From NCBI GenBank assembly GCA_003868215.1, contig QWDQ01000036.1, positions 186,001 to 250,000 on the forward strand: DNA of 64,000 bases. The letters are read 5' to 3'. The position numbers were made by a program, and so were the translations under genes. Source of the stretch: Pseudophaeomoniella oleicola (taxonomy: Eukaryota; Ascomycota; Eurotiomycetes; Phaeomoniellales; Phaeomoniellaceae). Positions 1-13,250 of the stretch are shown here, piece by piece. The notes under the pieces are model-generated. The model was given only the letters and a program-made list of their open reading frames with translations, was not told the DNA's origin and searched no databases. How positions within the stretch are numbered: the first letter of the stretch is position 1; every line of letters starts with the position of its first letter.

Positions 1-1470
1 TTGGCTGCAGATAACATCACCCAGGTCATATGCGGCTAGCCGAACCTGCTGCATGACTCTGCAGCAACTGTGCAGCGGCAAGGCCAATTCCCAAAAATCT
101 GATCCTTCTCAGGTGGCGAGACACGATACGCTGGTAAAAGAGTTTCTCTCAAAGATAGCAGTACAAAGTCGTCATGGTCTCCGCCAAATAGCAAAATGAC
201 TGAAGTCGTGACCTCTCATTTTTTTCTTTGGTCGATCGGACAGCACGTAAGGGGAAGCAGTCCGTAGGCCTGTGCCACGAAGAAATGATGCGGAAATTGA
301 CGAATTTCCAGACCAGATTTGTACGGCGTTTCACAAGGCAACTGTGCGCTTGGCCGTATTACAGATTCTCGTCCATTCAGCCAATTGCATTTTCATTTAC
401 GACGTAGTACCCTAGTAAGCAGCTCAACAAGAAGAAATCTCATGATGGTCGATAAGAGAAGTCGCCGGTTTTCAAACTCGAAAGGATTGAGCATCGTCAT
501 ACAACTTGGTCTGATTATCGCCGTTTCCGCGGTCCACGATACATATCTGATTTATATCATCTTTTTGGCAAGTTAACCTGAGCTGCAGGGACAACGGCAC
601 CCAATGAGAAAAGAAAAGAAAGACAGGGAATACCGAGAACAGAAGAGGTTGATGGTTGTTGGTTCATTTCAGCTTAGCCATGTTGTTGACTGCTGCAGAC
701 ATTTCCGTGGACAGGCAACCTGGCTCGTTGGTCGCCTGCCAAATAGATAGTGAAGTTGGTAATGGTGGTCACTTAATTTATGGCCGGACCGAATGAAGTA
801 CCTGTCGATCTATTGCAGTAGATGGATCGCTTATCTGGGGGCTGCTATAGCTCCGCTACTAGGATATTAAGGAACCTACGATGACAGTCCAGTCCAGGGA
901 GTCGTCGCAGGGATTCTTCGGGAGAGGAGGAGTCAGATAAATATCGACGAAATTTTAAAAGTCGATACTTGAAACAATAGGTCCGGGAAGTCGCAGTAGC
1001 TGTCTGCAGTGGACGGTACTCGGCTGCGGTCCTCCTATCGCATCAACTGGCAATGTCCAGCACATGTAGCCGATCGCGGGCTGTTGACTGCGCACTCGAC
1101 TGGTTGGGGAAAAGCCAAAGGCAGAAAAAGTGATGAAATTTTTCAGTTGATGGCTGAGATCGTCACTGCAATCACAGAAAATGGTTGGTGATGTTTCTAT
1201 GAATTGGCAAGAGAATGATCGGGTGATTGCGTGATTGCGACTTTTTGGCTGCTGCATCTTCCTACCATTAGACATTAGAAATCAAACACACAGAGATGTT
1301 TCTTCTTTCTTGTCTCGAGGTTGGACAAAGAATGATAATTGGATCTGGTGATGATACTAACGAATGTGCCCGAGCCCGAGTAACACTCCATCATTCCATC
1401 TTGGCTCTGTTTCGGTCTGATCACTTCAGTATGTCACAAACCGTCGAGCCGTGTGTACTCTGGGCCTCTT

Positions 1471-1510
1471 GTTTTCTTGCTTTCTTGCTTTCTTGCCTTC
1501 TTGCCTCTTG
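1471..1510. repeat. Imperfect tandem repeat, unit tttcttgc
   Basis: About four to five copies of an 8-bp pyrimidine-rich unit stand in a row. This is a simple microsatellite in non-coding DNA. Confidence 0.8.
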
Positions 1511-1580
1511 CCAAGCCCTGACCCATGCTGTTTTCTTATCGCCTCCCCTCACCATCAGCAAGGATGTTTTACGTCTTCTC

Positions 1581-1622
1581 TATTTTTTTTTTGATTTTGA
1601 TTTTGATTTTGATTTTGAATTT
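1581..1622. repeat. Poly-T followed by (GATTTT)n microsatellite
   Basis: A run of about ten T is followed by four to five copies of a 6-bp gatttt unit. It is non-coding simple sequence. Confidence 0.85.
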
Positions 1623-2814
1623 TAATTCCTTCCTGTCGCTTCACTGATTAGAGCCTGGGCCCTTGTTCGTCGTACTACGAAGTACGTCTACTACGTCTAC
1701 GTACATCCTTGCAGATCCCACCCTTACCGGCAAACGTTTGGTAAACGAAGTTAATCTCAGCAAAATCACAAAAGTTTGGGACAGGACTGACCCGACCCAC
1801 TTTGTGCCTGCGACTTTCGACTTTCGGTGCCAAAATGGACCTCGTCCACGACTCGCCTCGCTTGTTCATGGTATCAGAATTCCAAGTCACTTTAAACGAC
1901 CTCGCTTGACAGTAATTAGATGGTGGACAGCCCAGCCAGAAAGGCGTTGTCCTGTACTCCGCAGTCTCTAATCCTCACATCTGCAATGCGGCTCAATCTC
2001 TTTCATGCAGTCAGCACCCTCAATCCTCAAACCTCAACCCTCAACCATCAATTGAAACCCCTAATGGCCGTGGTCACGCTCATTTCCCTCTTTCCACCCC
2101 CAATCCATCTAATAATGTGTCGGTTCCTGTAAATCCGTATGGGTGCTCGGGTGCTCGGGTTCTACATTCAAGACCATGCCCTTTGTACCCTGCTCAACGA
2201 TGATGGATGCGTCCAATAGTCCGGGTCATGGCGGTTAACGTTATCTTCGGAAGTTTGCGGCATATCGGCGTGATGCAGGGTGGCACGGTGGTTCGTGTGG
2301 AAATTCCGGACATGGTCTTCAACAAGATGGCGAGATGGATGTAGCAGGCAGAGAGCCAGGCCACAGGGGCTCCCCTGCAGGGTTCCACTTAGCCCTATCA
2401 GGAATGTTTCTATCTGCGGTGGCCCGGTGGTAATTGTACTCCGTTTCAATTTCGACATCTAACTTTCCAGGATGAACTGTACGGGGTCGTCGCCATGTGA
2501 AAACTAAGGCCACATGCATCCTGATCCAATACTGCCTACGAGGACAGTTGAAGCTTTACCCCCAAAGCAAGGAAGAAAATTCTTGTTACTGACATGGGCC
2601 CATGGACGAAGTCGTTACACTAGCCGACTGTCCTCACGCAACTAGGTGACCTACCTGGTACATTGGACCAGGGTTTAGAGTCCCACTTACACTGTATGTG
2701 AACACAGCATACGGGGTCCTCGGTGATGCGTTTGACGAGGGTCTAGATATGCATGATAACCGTAATGCCGTGGGTGACGTGCTGAAGGGGTTGATCAAAG
2801 GTCAACGTTGAGCC

Positions 2815-2935
2815 ATGTCCTCGACCACCATTTCCTTCTCGCTGTCTCTCCCTCCTTCTTTCGTCCATTCATATATGCTTCTGGTTTCCTCTTTCATCCT
2901 GTCATTCTTTCCAGCGGGTCTTTGCAGGTCATTGT
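2815..2935 (+). promoter_or_regulatory. Pyrimidine-rich tract before the glucan synthase start
   Basis: The 120 bases before the ATG at 2944 are rich in C and T on the coding strand (ttccttctcg, tctctccctc, cttctttcgt). CT-rich tracts are common near transcription starts of highly expressed filamentous-fungal genes. No clear TATA box was found, so this assignment rests on composition only. Confidence 0.35.
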
Positions 2936-2943
2936 AAACAACC

Positions 2944-5900
2944 ATGTACTCTCCTTTAGCTTCTTCGTTTGTGTTGTTGTTGTTGTTTGTGTCTCGCCTC
3001 CTGGCATTGAGGTATGAGCCTGCCCAAGCCAATTGGAACTTGAACGAGGCCGTTGATGCCGTTCATCCCCTCGACTATGGAGGTACTTGGAACGACCATA
3101 CGTTCCATCCTTCGCCCACCAATTGGCGTTTCCCTTTCTATGTATTGAGCGTCGACCGCTTCATTGACGGAGATCCATCTAATAACGAAGCCAACGGAAC
3201 CCAATTCGAGCACGAATGGCTTACGAACCAGTATCGTTTTGGAGGAGACTTGAAGGGTTTGAAGAACCGCTTGGATTACATCCAAGGAATGGGCATCAAG
3301 GTTCAACCAGTCTACTCCTCAGTCGCCGCGCAATATTGACACATCATCGATAGGGCCTTTACGTGACAGGTAGCCCTTTCATCAACATGCCATGGTCAGG
3401 AGATGGGTATGGAGCATTGGATTTCACTCTCCTTGATCATCATCACGGAATGATCCAAGACTGGCGCAATGTCATTGATGAGATCCATTCCAGAGGCATG
3501 TATGTTCTGCTGGACAATACTCTAGGAACGTAAGTTTGCAGGTAGTCGAATGGCATGATGGCGTCGACTTACAAATAATCTAGCATGGGCGATTTAATTG
3601 CCTTTGAAGGCTTTGTCAATGTCTCCGCGCCATTCAGTTGGAATGAATATGACGTCTTATGGAAGTCAGACCGAAGGTACCACGACTTCTCAATCGGAAA
3701 TGATGATGATAGCTCTTGCGAATTCCCTCGTATGTGGAACGAAGACGGGTACCCTGTCGGCCAGGATATTTTAAGTCAACAGCAGAATGGGTGCAAGGCC
3801 AGCGATTTTGATGCGTATGTTCTCGAAACTTGTAAGAGGAAGACTTGCTGATAACAGTCCATAGCTACGGCGATATGAAAGGTGAATACTGCCTCCTCTC
3901 GGGCAGGTCAGTATCGAGTTGAATGGCTAACCACATCGTCTCAGGCGTCGGCGCCTTTCCCGCATGGCAAACGCAGCTTTCGAAATTCGCATCGGTGCAG
4001 GACCGCCTCCGTGTTTGGCAATCTAGTGTACTCGACAAGATCAAACACTTTTCCTGCATCCAGATCCAGATGCTCGATATCGATGGGTTTCGCATGGATA
4101 AAGCATTGCAAACAACGCTTGATGCACATGCAGAATTCTCTCTCTATCAGAAAGAATGCGCAAGAAATGTCGGAAAGGATAACTTCATTATTGTTGGAGA
4201 GGCTGTTGGTGAAGTATGGTCGACAAGTCTTTCATGAGATTCGAAACGCTGATCATGCCGCAGATTCCCTTCGAGTCGCTGTACTTCGGGCGCGGAAAGC
4301 AACCCGATCAGGTCTTCCCGAACACGACAGCTGCCATGCTTGCAACGAATGATACTGACCCCGAAAATTACCTACGAGAACCTGGCTTGACGGCCCTCGA
4401 TGGAGCTGCATTTCATTATCCAACTTATGGTGCAATAACTAGATTTCTTGGGTGCGTCATGACTTGTTCTCAATTTGCTTTATGCTAACGACCGTAGGCT
4501 TGATGGAGCTATTGGACTGGAGGGTGTCGATTTTGTCGAGCACTGGCAAACTTTCCTTGCAAAGCACGACATGGTGAATGGCATAACTGGTCAATTCGAT
4601 CCTCGACATATGTTTGGAACAACGAACCAGGATGTTTTCCGATGGCCCTCGCTTGCCAACGGGACCCAACGGCAAATGTTGGGAGCTGTGATAACGACGC
4701 TGACTCTGCCTGGTATTCCCATGGTTTACTATGGAGAAGAGCAAGACTTCAAGGTGTTGGAGAACCTGGCCAGTGACTACGTCTTTGGACGAGCGCCGAT
4801 GGGATCCTCAAGTGCCTGGCAATTACATGGTTGTTATCAACTTGGAGAAGAGGTTTATGTTAACATGCCATTCGATAACGCAAAGAGAGCGTGCCACGAT
4901 GATAGCGTTAGTCTTAACCATCTGGATCCTACTCATCGATTGCGCAATATCTACAAGCGCATGTTCGAGCTTCGCCAACAATATCCTGCTCTCAACGATG
5001 GATTTCGCCTTGAAACCTTGTCGATGAGCATTCACGAGATCTATCTCCCTGGTTCAATGGGAATGCCATCCCCGACAGGACTGTGGAGTCTTTACAGGGG
5101 TGTTCAACCCGGTATTCAAAACTTCACGGAGGGTCAAGGGAACCAAGGCATTTGGATTGTATATTCCAATGACAACAAGACTGTGGAATATGAATTCGAC
5201 TGCCAAAGCCAGAACAACACCAAAGCTCTGGTTAGCGCATTTCCTCAAGGGACGACGGTGAAGAACCTGTTCTATCCTTATGAGGAGATCGTCTTGGAAC
5301 CATCAAGTATCTCTCTTGGTGAGTGCGACCATTAGCGATGCGTGTCTATATCGGACATCACTGTCTCGTTCTGGAGTACTTGTTCTAACAGTTTCTAGGG
5401 CTCGAGGATTCTCATGAACCCAATGGATGTCTCTCGAACCTCACCATGCGTCCGTGGGACTTCAAGGCATTCGTTCCGAAAGAGACGTTCGTTACTCCCG
5501 CGCCGGCTATCACTAAGTTTGTACCTGGTCATGACGCACGAGTCCTATCGAATTCTAGCTCCGGCACACCTGAGGAAGTGGCATTTGAGATACACTTCTC
5601 AAGGCAAATGGACTGTGACTCCGTCAAAGGTAGCATTGAGGTTGACTCCACCACCGAAACCGGAGAAACAGCAATCGTTGACAACTCTGCCATCTCATGC
5701 GATAATACTCGCGATGCCTATGCCACCAGTGATACCATAGTAGCGGAGGTTGGGACCGAATGGATCTTATCCGGTCGACTTACAAACGTATATAACGGGA
5801 TCCATGCTATCACAGTCCGGAACGCCACCGCGCAAAACGCCAGCTCCTCTACGACAAATGCCAATGACACAATGATCTTCCGTATCGGTCAGATCGACAA

Positions 5901-8900
5901 TCCAATCGCCTTCGTATCGCAAGCCAATTATACGACGGGAATCTTGCACAAGGATTCGGATTCAGGTAGGTTATCCGTCACCCATAAAGCTGCTGGCGCA
6001 GACCTATGGAGATATTCCCTGAACTGGGGTTCAAGTTGGAGCGACTGGGTGCCGTACCAAGGCGGCAATTCTACTCTTACCGACCAACCGTGGACTGGTT
6101 CCAAGGCTCAAAAATGGTCCGGTGATCACATTGTTCTTCAGTACTGGAGTGAGAAAGCTGGAAGTAGCGATCACATCCAACATGCCGACGCTCAGGAGAC
6201 ACATCCCCGCAGATGGCCACACGTTCACGTCCAAGGTCTGTGGAATCAGTATGGCTATGATGGTGGCTTAGCAGATGAGATGCAGCTTACTAAGGACGGT
6301 TGGACGTTCGATCTCACTTCTGAATGGCCCACTAGGTTCATATTCAATGTATGGGGTATGAACCCAGGCGGTAGTCCAGATAAGACGAGGTCCTATGGTG
6401 ATGTTGACAGGGATCAGGTATTTCACGGTCTCCCTGACAGGTGTCCATGCCGCTAATGTTTCGTACAGGTGCTCGATCTTCTTCCCCCTGACAGTCTGTC
6501 AAAGAACGTCATCAAGATATCGAAGCCGCCAGGAATGCCGCACACATCCTATAAAATTGCGGTAAACGATGGTACCTTGCGTTACTCGTTTGAGCCAGCT
6601 GGCTCAGCGGCGCGGCAAATTATTCTCTTCGTCCTTCTCGCGCTTATTCCCTTCGTCTGCGCTTGCGCAGCAACTTATGTATTTTGGCAATCCTTCTATC
6701 AAGTCAAGCACAACAAAATGGGTGTTACTGACAGTGTCGGCCTGCGCAATGCTCTTGCAAATCCTGGACCAGCTTTCGGCAAGCTTTCTCGATCCATGAC
6801 CATGTTGTCTAGAAAGAGTAGCGTCGCATCCATGAGGCCCACAGACACAGGTCTCACAGCAGCCATTGGTTCTGAGCAGCGGCGTACCGTCTTGATCGCA
6901 ACAATGGAGTATGAGATTGAAGACTGGAATATTAGGATCAAGATTGGAGGTCTTGGTGTCATGGCCAATTTGGTAAGTACCAAGTGATTGGAAGTGTCTA
7001 TGGTCTAACGTTGTTATAGATGGGTAAAAATCTAGGACACCAAAATCTCATCTGGGTTATTCCATGTGTCGGTGGTATAGATTATCCAACAGATCAACCC
7101 GGCGAGCCAATGATGGTCACAGTTCTGGGCACAACATACAGCGTTTCCGTTCAATACCATGTCGTACGCAACATCACGTATGTTCTCCTAGATGCGCCCG
7201 TGTTCCGTCAGCAGACGAAGGCTGAGCCTTACCCTGCTCGCATGGACGATTTGGAGAGCGCTATTTATTATTCAGCCTGGAACGCCTGTATTGCCGAAAC
7301 TATCAAAAGGTTCCCTGCAATTGATCTTTATCATATTAACGATTACCACGGTGCCTTGGCTCCTCTCTATCTCCTCCCACGCGTCATTCCCTGCTGTCTG
7401 TCGCTTCACAACGCCGAGTTTCAAGGTAAGGCACTATCTCAAGCTGTTTTTGGGATAATGTTCTAACAATCAACAGGGTTGTGGCCAATCCGAAATGCTC
7501 AGGAGTTGGACGAGGTCAGTCGTGTGTTCAATCTTAGCAAGCAGATCATCCAGGACTACGTACAGTTCGGGGAGATCTTCAACCTACTTCACGCTGGAGC
7601 GAGTTACCTCAGAATGCACCAGAAAGGATTTGGTGCTGTGGGTGTCTCGAAAAAATACGGCAAACGATCTCTTGCGCGTTATCCCATATTCTGGGGTCTT
7701 TCACGTATCGGAGCCTTGCCCAACCCAGATCCCTCAGATACTGCGGAGTGGAAGAGAGATGAGCCTACGAGCTACAAGGATATTGGCCCCGACATTGAAG
7801 CCGAAGCAAAAAGAGGCGACCTTAGGATCCAAGCTCAAAAGTGGGCTGGCCTTAAAGTCGACCCAAATGCGGAACTTTTTGTGTTCGTTGGCCGCTGGTC
7901 AATGCAAAAGGTAGCCTCCCTTATTCTTGCTAGTTGTGCCCACACGTGCTTACCATTCTCAGGGAGTTGATGCCATCGCTGATGTCTTTCCCGCAATCCT
8001 CGCAAGACATGAGAACGTTCAGCTGATATGTGTTGGTCCTGTTATCGACCTCTACGGCAAGTTTGCGGCTCTTAAGCTTGCAAAAATGATGGAGAAATAT
8101 CCTGGCAGAGTATATTCCAAACCTGAGTTCACCCAACTACCTCCATACATCTTCAGTGGAGCAGAATTTGCTCTGATCCCCTCACGAGATGAGCCATTTG
8201 GCCTTGTTGCCGTTGAGTTCGGTAGGAAAGGAGCGCTAGGTGTCGGTGCACGCGTAGGTGGACTTGGACAGGTAAGCTTCGCTGGAGTAGCATGTCCCTG
8301 AATTCTTTATTGACTTTTGCAGATGCCGGGATTCTGGTTTACAATCGAATCAACATCTACCAGGCATCTTCTTAGCCAGTTCAAGTCCGCCATCAAGCAA
8401 GCTCTTGCGACAAATCAAACAACCCGAGCTGAAATGAGGGCGCGGTCGTCTGTACAGAGATTTCCCGTTGCGCAATGGGTTGAAGACCTTGAAAAATTAC
8501 AAAATACGGCGATCAACAAGCATCTGAAGGTTTCTGGGAAGAAGGAATTGTACACCGATACAACGCCAAGCGGGACAACGACGGCTGCTACAACAGCAGT
8601 CAATAGTCCGGCAGTCAGCAGAGCCGGGAGCCGAGCTGCAAGTCCAACAGCCAGTCGAGCAGGAAGTCGGGCACCCAGTCCAACAAGGCAAAATGATCAA
8701 CCTTCCCAGTCCTTTGGGCAAATCTACGGACCGGGTCACGATGAGACCGGTGCACGTCTTCGTTCGCAGTTCTTTGGACGAAGGTCACGGGCGAACTCGC
8801 TCGTCTCCGTTGCCTCTTCGTATCAGGAGAGACCTAGCACAGCCAGCACACAGGTTGTGCGAAGCTTAGATCAGGCCATTCATGAGCGTCCCCCAAGCAT

Positions 8901-11080
8901 ATCTTCTTATCCAGAGAGCCCATACTTAGACATGAACGACCCGATCGTGCAACAAAGTCTCGCGAGGTATGGAGGGCATATCTCGAGAGCACCTAATACT
9001 CCTAGCCGCATCAATCCTTCAGAATGGTCACACGATCTGGAATCCAGACCCAGTTCGGCCAGTCTGAATAGTCTTAACTATGGTCAACTCCGAGTAGGAA
9101 TGGGCCATGGGGTTGTCCCAGAAGTGGAGGAAAGAGACTTCGAGGCCAACGGACGAGTACCCCCTCCGCGACCTCCGCCACCCCGACATATGGCCAGCCT
9201 ACTCAGTCTAAAAGACATCACCGGGAAAGACGATGTCACTTCTGAAACCAGAGAAAAGAGTTATAAGTTGCAGAACGTTGATCCCTTCTTCACAGACTCT
9301 ACTCAATTCTACTACAAGAGGTTTGAGAAGCAGCTTGACAATCTCAACGAAAGCAATTCCGAGTCAAAGTTATGTATAGAGGAGTATCTGAGTAAGAGTG
9401 AGAAGGATTGGTTCGGCCGATTTCATCTGGCAAAACTTGGCAAATCCAGACCTGACACAGCCGATACGGACGAGAGGACAGTCGTTGACTCTTCGTCTTC
9501 GACAACCTCGACTTCGGCCTCTAACCTTGAGGACCTTGAGAAGCGGAACTTACATGCACTTCTCGGAGAGAACTACCAGCCTCCAACTGGGATGCGCAAA
9601 ATTCTACATCACAAGATTGGCGACTGGCCTGTGTATTCCTTCCTTTTGGCTTTGGTACGTTCTGCTGTTCCGTACAAGAATGTTCACTACTGACGAGAAT
9701 CCCAGGGACAAATTGTGGCGGCGAACTCCTACCAGATCACGTTGATCACGGGTGCGAACGGCCAAGCTGCTGATGATCTCTACGTCCTTTCTTCAATCTA
9801 TCTCGGTGCGACTTTAATCTGGTGGACATTGTTCCGACATACGAGATCAGTCTACGTGCTTTCGGCACCGTTCATTCTCTATGGTATTGCCTTTTTCATT
9901 CTGGGATTCGCCCCATTCTGTAAAACTGGAGCAGGGACCGGCTGGGTCCAAAATGTCGCATCAGGTATCTATTCAGCAGCTTCAGCCAGTGGTTCCCTTT
10001 ATTTCACGCTCAACTTCGGCAGTGAAGGTACGGCACGTTCTCTCTATTGGTCAGATCTTAACTAATTCTCTCTAGGCGGCTCGTCTACTAAGACATGGAC
10101 CTTCCGAGCGTGTGTCATCCAAGGAACACAACAGATCTATGTATCGGTCCTCTGGTTCTGGGGCTCGAGTATTTCCAAAATGACGACATCAGGAGCCAGC
10201 ACCGGCCAGAGGGTGCTTTCCACGCCCAAGATCACAGTTGCCACAACATTCATTGCGGTATTCTTCTGGGCTGTTGGAACGTTGCTGTTTTTTGGCCTTC
10301 CAGACTTTTACCGCTCTTCACCTGGTGTTGTTCCATCTTTCTACTCTGCAACCTATCGTAGAAAGATCATTTGGGTATGTCGCTCCTGCACAAATGCCTT
10401 CTGTCTTTTTGCTAATGTGAGGTTCACAGTGGTTCATGGTTGTCGTTGTTGTCCAGAACTACTGGCTGTCGACCCAATATGGAAGGAGCTGGCAATACCT
10501 TTGGGCTTCCACCGTGGCGCCTGGCTGGACCATCGTCATCCTGCTTATCTTCTTCTTTGTAGTCGTGTGGGCTTTCCTGCTGTTCGGACTTGGACGCCTA
10601 TCCGCCGAGCACTCCTGGATCTTTCCTCTATTTGCCATTGGCCTCGGTGCTCCTCGATGGTGTCAAATGCTCTGGGGTACATCCGGCGTCGGCCTCTACC
10701 TCCCATGGGTCCAAATAGGCAGTGCCGCCAGCAATTCGAGCATGGTCGCCGGCGCCGTGATCGGTAGGGCCCTCTGGCTCTGGCTGGGTGTACTCGACGC
10801 CCTTCAAGGGGTTGGGTTTGGCATGATCCTCATGCAGACCTTGACCAGACTGCACATCGGCTTCACGCTAATGGGGGCCCAAGTACTTGGCAGTCTCGCC
10901 ACGATTGCATCTCGAGCGACGGCTCCTAATCGGCTGGGACCGCACGCCGTGTTCCCGAACCTCGCCACGTCGCTGGACGGACTCCGCGCCTGGGACTTTT
11001 GGCTGTGTTTGGTGATGCAGTGTGCATGCTGTGTCGGCTTCTTCATGTTTTTCCGAAAAGAACAACTTTTCAAGCCTTGA
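2944..11080 (+). CDS. ags1: Cell-wall alpha-1,3-glucan synthase
   Basis: Makes alpha-1,3-glucan of the outer cell wall at the plasma membrane. My model has 16 exons: 2944-3300, 3354-3529, 3584-3814, 3865-3881, 3945-4213, 4264-4451, 4498-5318, 5399-6417, 6469-6972, 7020-7425, 7477-7910, 7963-8271, 8323-9654, 9706-10027, 10076-10374, 10430-11080. These sum to 2,444 codons plus stop, the usual length of the family. Order of parts: signal peptide (1-20); extracellular GH13 amylase-like domain with [10 protein letters not shown] (about 305-314), GEAVGE and TNQDVFRWP; a transmembrane helix near 1075-1100; cytosolic GT5 starch-synthase-like domain from about 1165 with the KIGGL nucleotide-sugar loop and SRDEPFGL; a Ser/Pro-rich linker (about 1660-1950); then a multi-helix membrane domain to the end. 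The least certain junctions are the GTTCAA donor at 3301, the 17-nt fourth exon and the 4214-4263 intron. Family assignment is secure. Confidence 0.96.
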
Positions 11081-11715
11081 AGCTGGAATGAGTTTCATCT
11101 CTTCACCTACTTATTTAATTCTTCCTCCTACACCAATTTTTGTATTCTATATAGACTATTCCCTCGCCTTTTTTTTTCTTTTCTCATTCTTCTTCTCACC
11201 ACACTACTATACTTACACTTATTGACCATCATTTGTATACCTTTTTGAACGATACTACTATACCCCCCCCGTCACACAAAACGAATGTTGAACATGTTCC
11301 CAGCTCACAGTCGGACAGCACACACAATGTCTCCAACTACCTCTTTTTCTTTCTTTATTTTACACATATTAGAAGATTATTTATACCGATCAACTCACTC
11401 TTTGTCTTTTACCTATCAATACAATTTACTGAAGAAGAAGAAGGAAGAGAGGAAGAAGAAAATGGAGAAAATGCAAATGAAGAAAAAAGGGATGATGATA
11501 GGTACCAGTAAATCAATTAAGAGATCATTCATTCAGTAGAACATTACACAGTATCTACCTTAGGTATCTTAGGTATCTTACTTGCCTAGATGCCTACTGG
11601 CATATGGGATGGTTGTATATTCCCTTAACAGTATGATAGATAATTACTAAGTATGGGGAAAATAATGATGTTTAAGTAGGTAGGTATGGGGTAAGTAGGT
11701 ACATTAACTACCTAC
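11081..11715. other. Convergent intergenic region with TAGG/ACCT motifs
   Basis: Lies between the 3' ends of the glucan synthase and the MmgE/PrpD gene. It is pyrimidine-rich at first (11145-11210), then carries a C7 run near 11263 and many copies of TAGGTA or TACCTA between 11558 and 11722. No gene is seen. Confidence 0.5.
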
Positions 11716-13145
11716 CTAGTATTTTATCCCCTCCATCAACGCATTGATACTTTCGAAATCCCTCAATTTCCAACACGCGTCGCTCGCCTTCTTCGCTGCC
11801 GCTTCCTCACTATCTGGTACTCCAAGGCTACAAACCTGATCCAAGAACTTTTCCTCGAGCATTGCATGCGTCATGGGGACTTCGAGACTGCCGACTGCGT
11901 GGTCGACGTGTTTCGAGATTTGTTCGTCGCTGTCGTGAGTGTCTACGGTGATGACAGCTTCGTCGGCGCGAAGGCTTGGATCGGCGACGGCGTCGATTTT
12001 GGAGCGCAGGTGTACGATGGCCGGGTCGAGGACGATGGGGGTTTCGTATTGGGCGGGGGTGGCTTTGCCGAGGGCGAGGCCGATGGCGGCGCCGTGGTAG
12101 ACGCTGAATTTGGCTTGGAGGTCGGAGGTCGGGGTCTTTTTGCCGGTGAGTTCGAGGACGAGGGGGTGGACGCGGAGGTGGACGGATTTGATGATGTGTG
12201 AGATGGGGGTCTGCTGTGCGGCGAGGTGGTCGCGGTGCAGTTGGATGCAGCAGTCGATGATGGGGTGGACGACGATGCCGCACGGGAACGGTTTAAAGGC
12301 GTTCTTGGTGATTTCCCAGACGGAGCCGAGGGTTGAGAGGTGGTCGGTCATGCTGTTCGATTGACTGACGACGTTGATCCAGCCGCGTTTCGCTTCTAGA
12401 GCAGTGAGGGATGAAGTGTAGCCATGCGAGGCGAGGATGGCGGATAGAAGCCCGTTCTGTGCTGCTCGGCCGACATGGAAGGATTTGGTGTCGGAACCGA
12501 ACATTTCGCGGAGACCGGTCACTTGGGTGCAGGCGAGGCCGATCGCGTGTTGGGTTTGGGTGGTGTCGAGATGGAGGAGTTTCGAAATGGCGACGGCAGC
12601 ACCGATTGTGCCAGTAGTGCTGGTTATGTGCCTACATTGAGCCTCACGAAGTCAGTCTGGGCAACATGCGCAGATCCACGAGGAAGAGCTTGCCAGCCAA
12701 TATCGTAGTGTTTAGGCCATACGCCCAACCCGACCTTACATTCTGCCTCGATGCCGGCAACGAGGGCCACGATGAAGTCATCTGGCTTGACATTTCCTAG
12801 AGCTTCTGAGTGTGCCAGTAACGCACTTGCCACTGGCCCTGTTGGATGAATGATTGTTTCCAGATGGGTGTCGTCGTAGTCATGAACATGGGACGCTATG
12901 CCATTGATCAGAGCCGCATGCGACGCATCTGTCCTGTCTCCATTCTGGCCCAGTAATGTCGACGTCGGTTTACCAAAAAAAGGAGCCAGCGCTTTTCGTG
13001 CCGTCGTCGTGGTTGGATGCGACGAGCCTCCTATGGCACACCCTGCCCAATTGTAGAAACTACGAACCGCGGATTGAACGACTTCGTTTGGGAGGTTGGA
13101 ATAGGTGAGGCCCACGGCCCAGTGAGCTAGTTTCTCGGTCGCCAT
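11716..13145 (-). CDS. MmgE/PrpD family protein (2-methylcitrate dehydratase / cis-aconitate decarboxylase-like)
   Basis: The family handles small tricarboxylic acids: 2-methylcitrate dehydration in propionate breakdown, or decarboxylation of cis-aconitate to itaconate. Two exons, 13145-12694 and 12631-11716, encode 455 residues, normal for the family. Visible family features are an N-terminal helical block with NWAGCAIGG and HDYDDTH, the HYDIGWH segment across the splice, STTGTIGAA, and FGSDTKSFHVGRAAQNG. The intron 12632-12693 fits only with a GC donor (GCAAGC) and an AG acceptor; it restores the conserved GWH/TGT context, while every GT donor tested breaks the frame. The ATG at 13145 matches the usual start, but the frame stays open to an ATG at 13250 whose extra Arg/Lys-containing 35 residues could be an organelle signal. 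The exact substrate cannot be told from sequence. Confidence 0.9.
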
Positions 13146-13250
13146 AATAGACCGTCGATGACCCTTGCAGATATTATTACAGCACTGCAAAGACTTCACC
13201 GTACGCTTTGAAGGTGAGATGTGCTGTACAGCTCGAATGTCCGCAGACAC

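Larger units (their letters stand above)
1..2943. other. Gene-free left flank / upstream region of the glucan synthase
   Basis: No open frame here exceeds about 130 codons, and none resembles a known family or joins to a neighbour through plausible splice sites. The stretch holds two simple repeats: an imperfect tttcttgc run at about 1471-1510 and a gattttt-type run at about 1581-1622. It presumably contains the promoter of the alpha-glucan synthase, but I could not identify specific sites. Confidence 0.5.
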
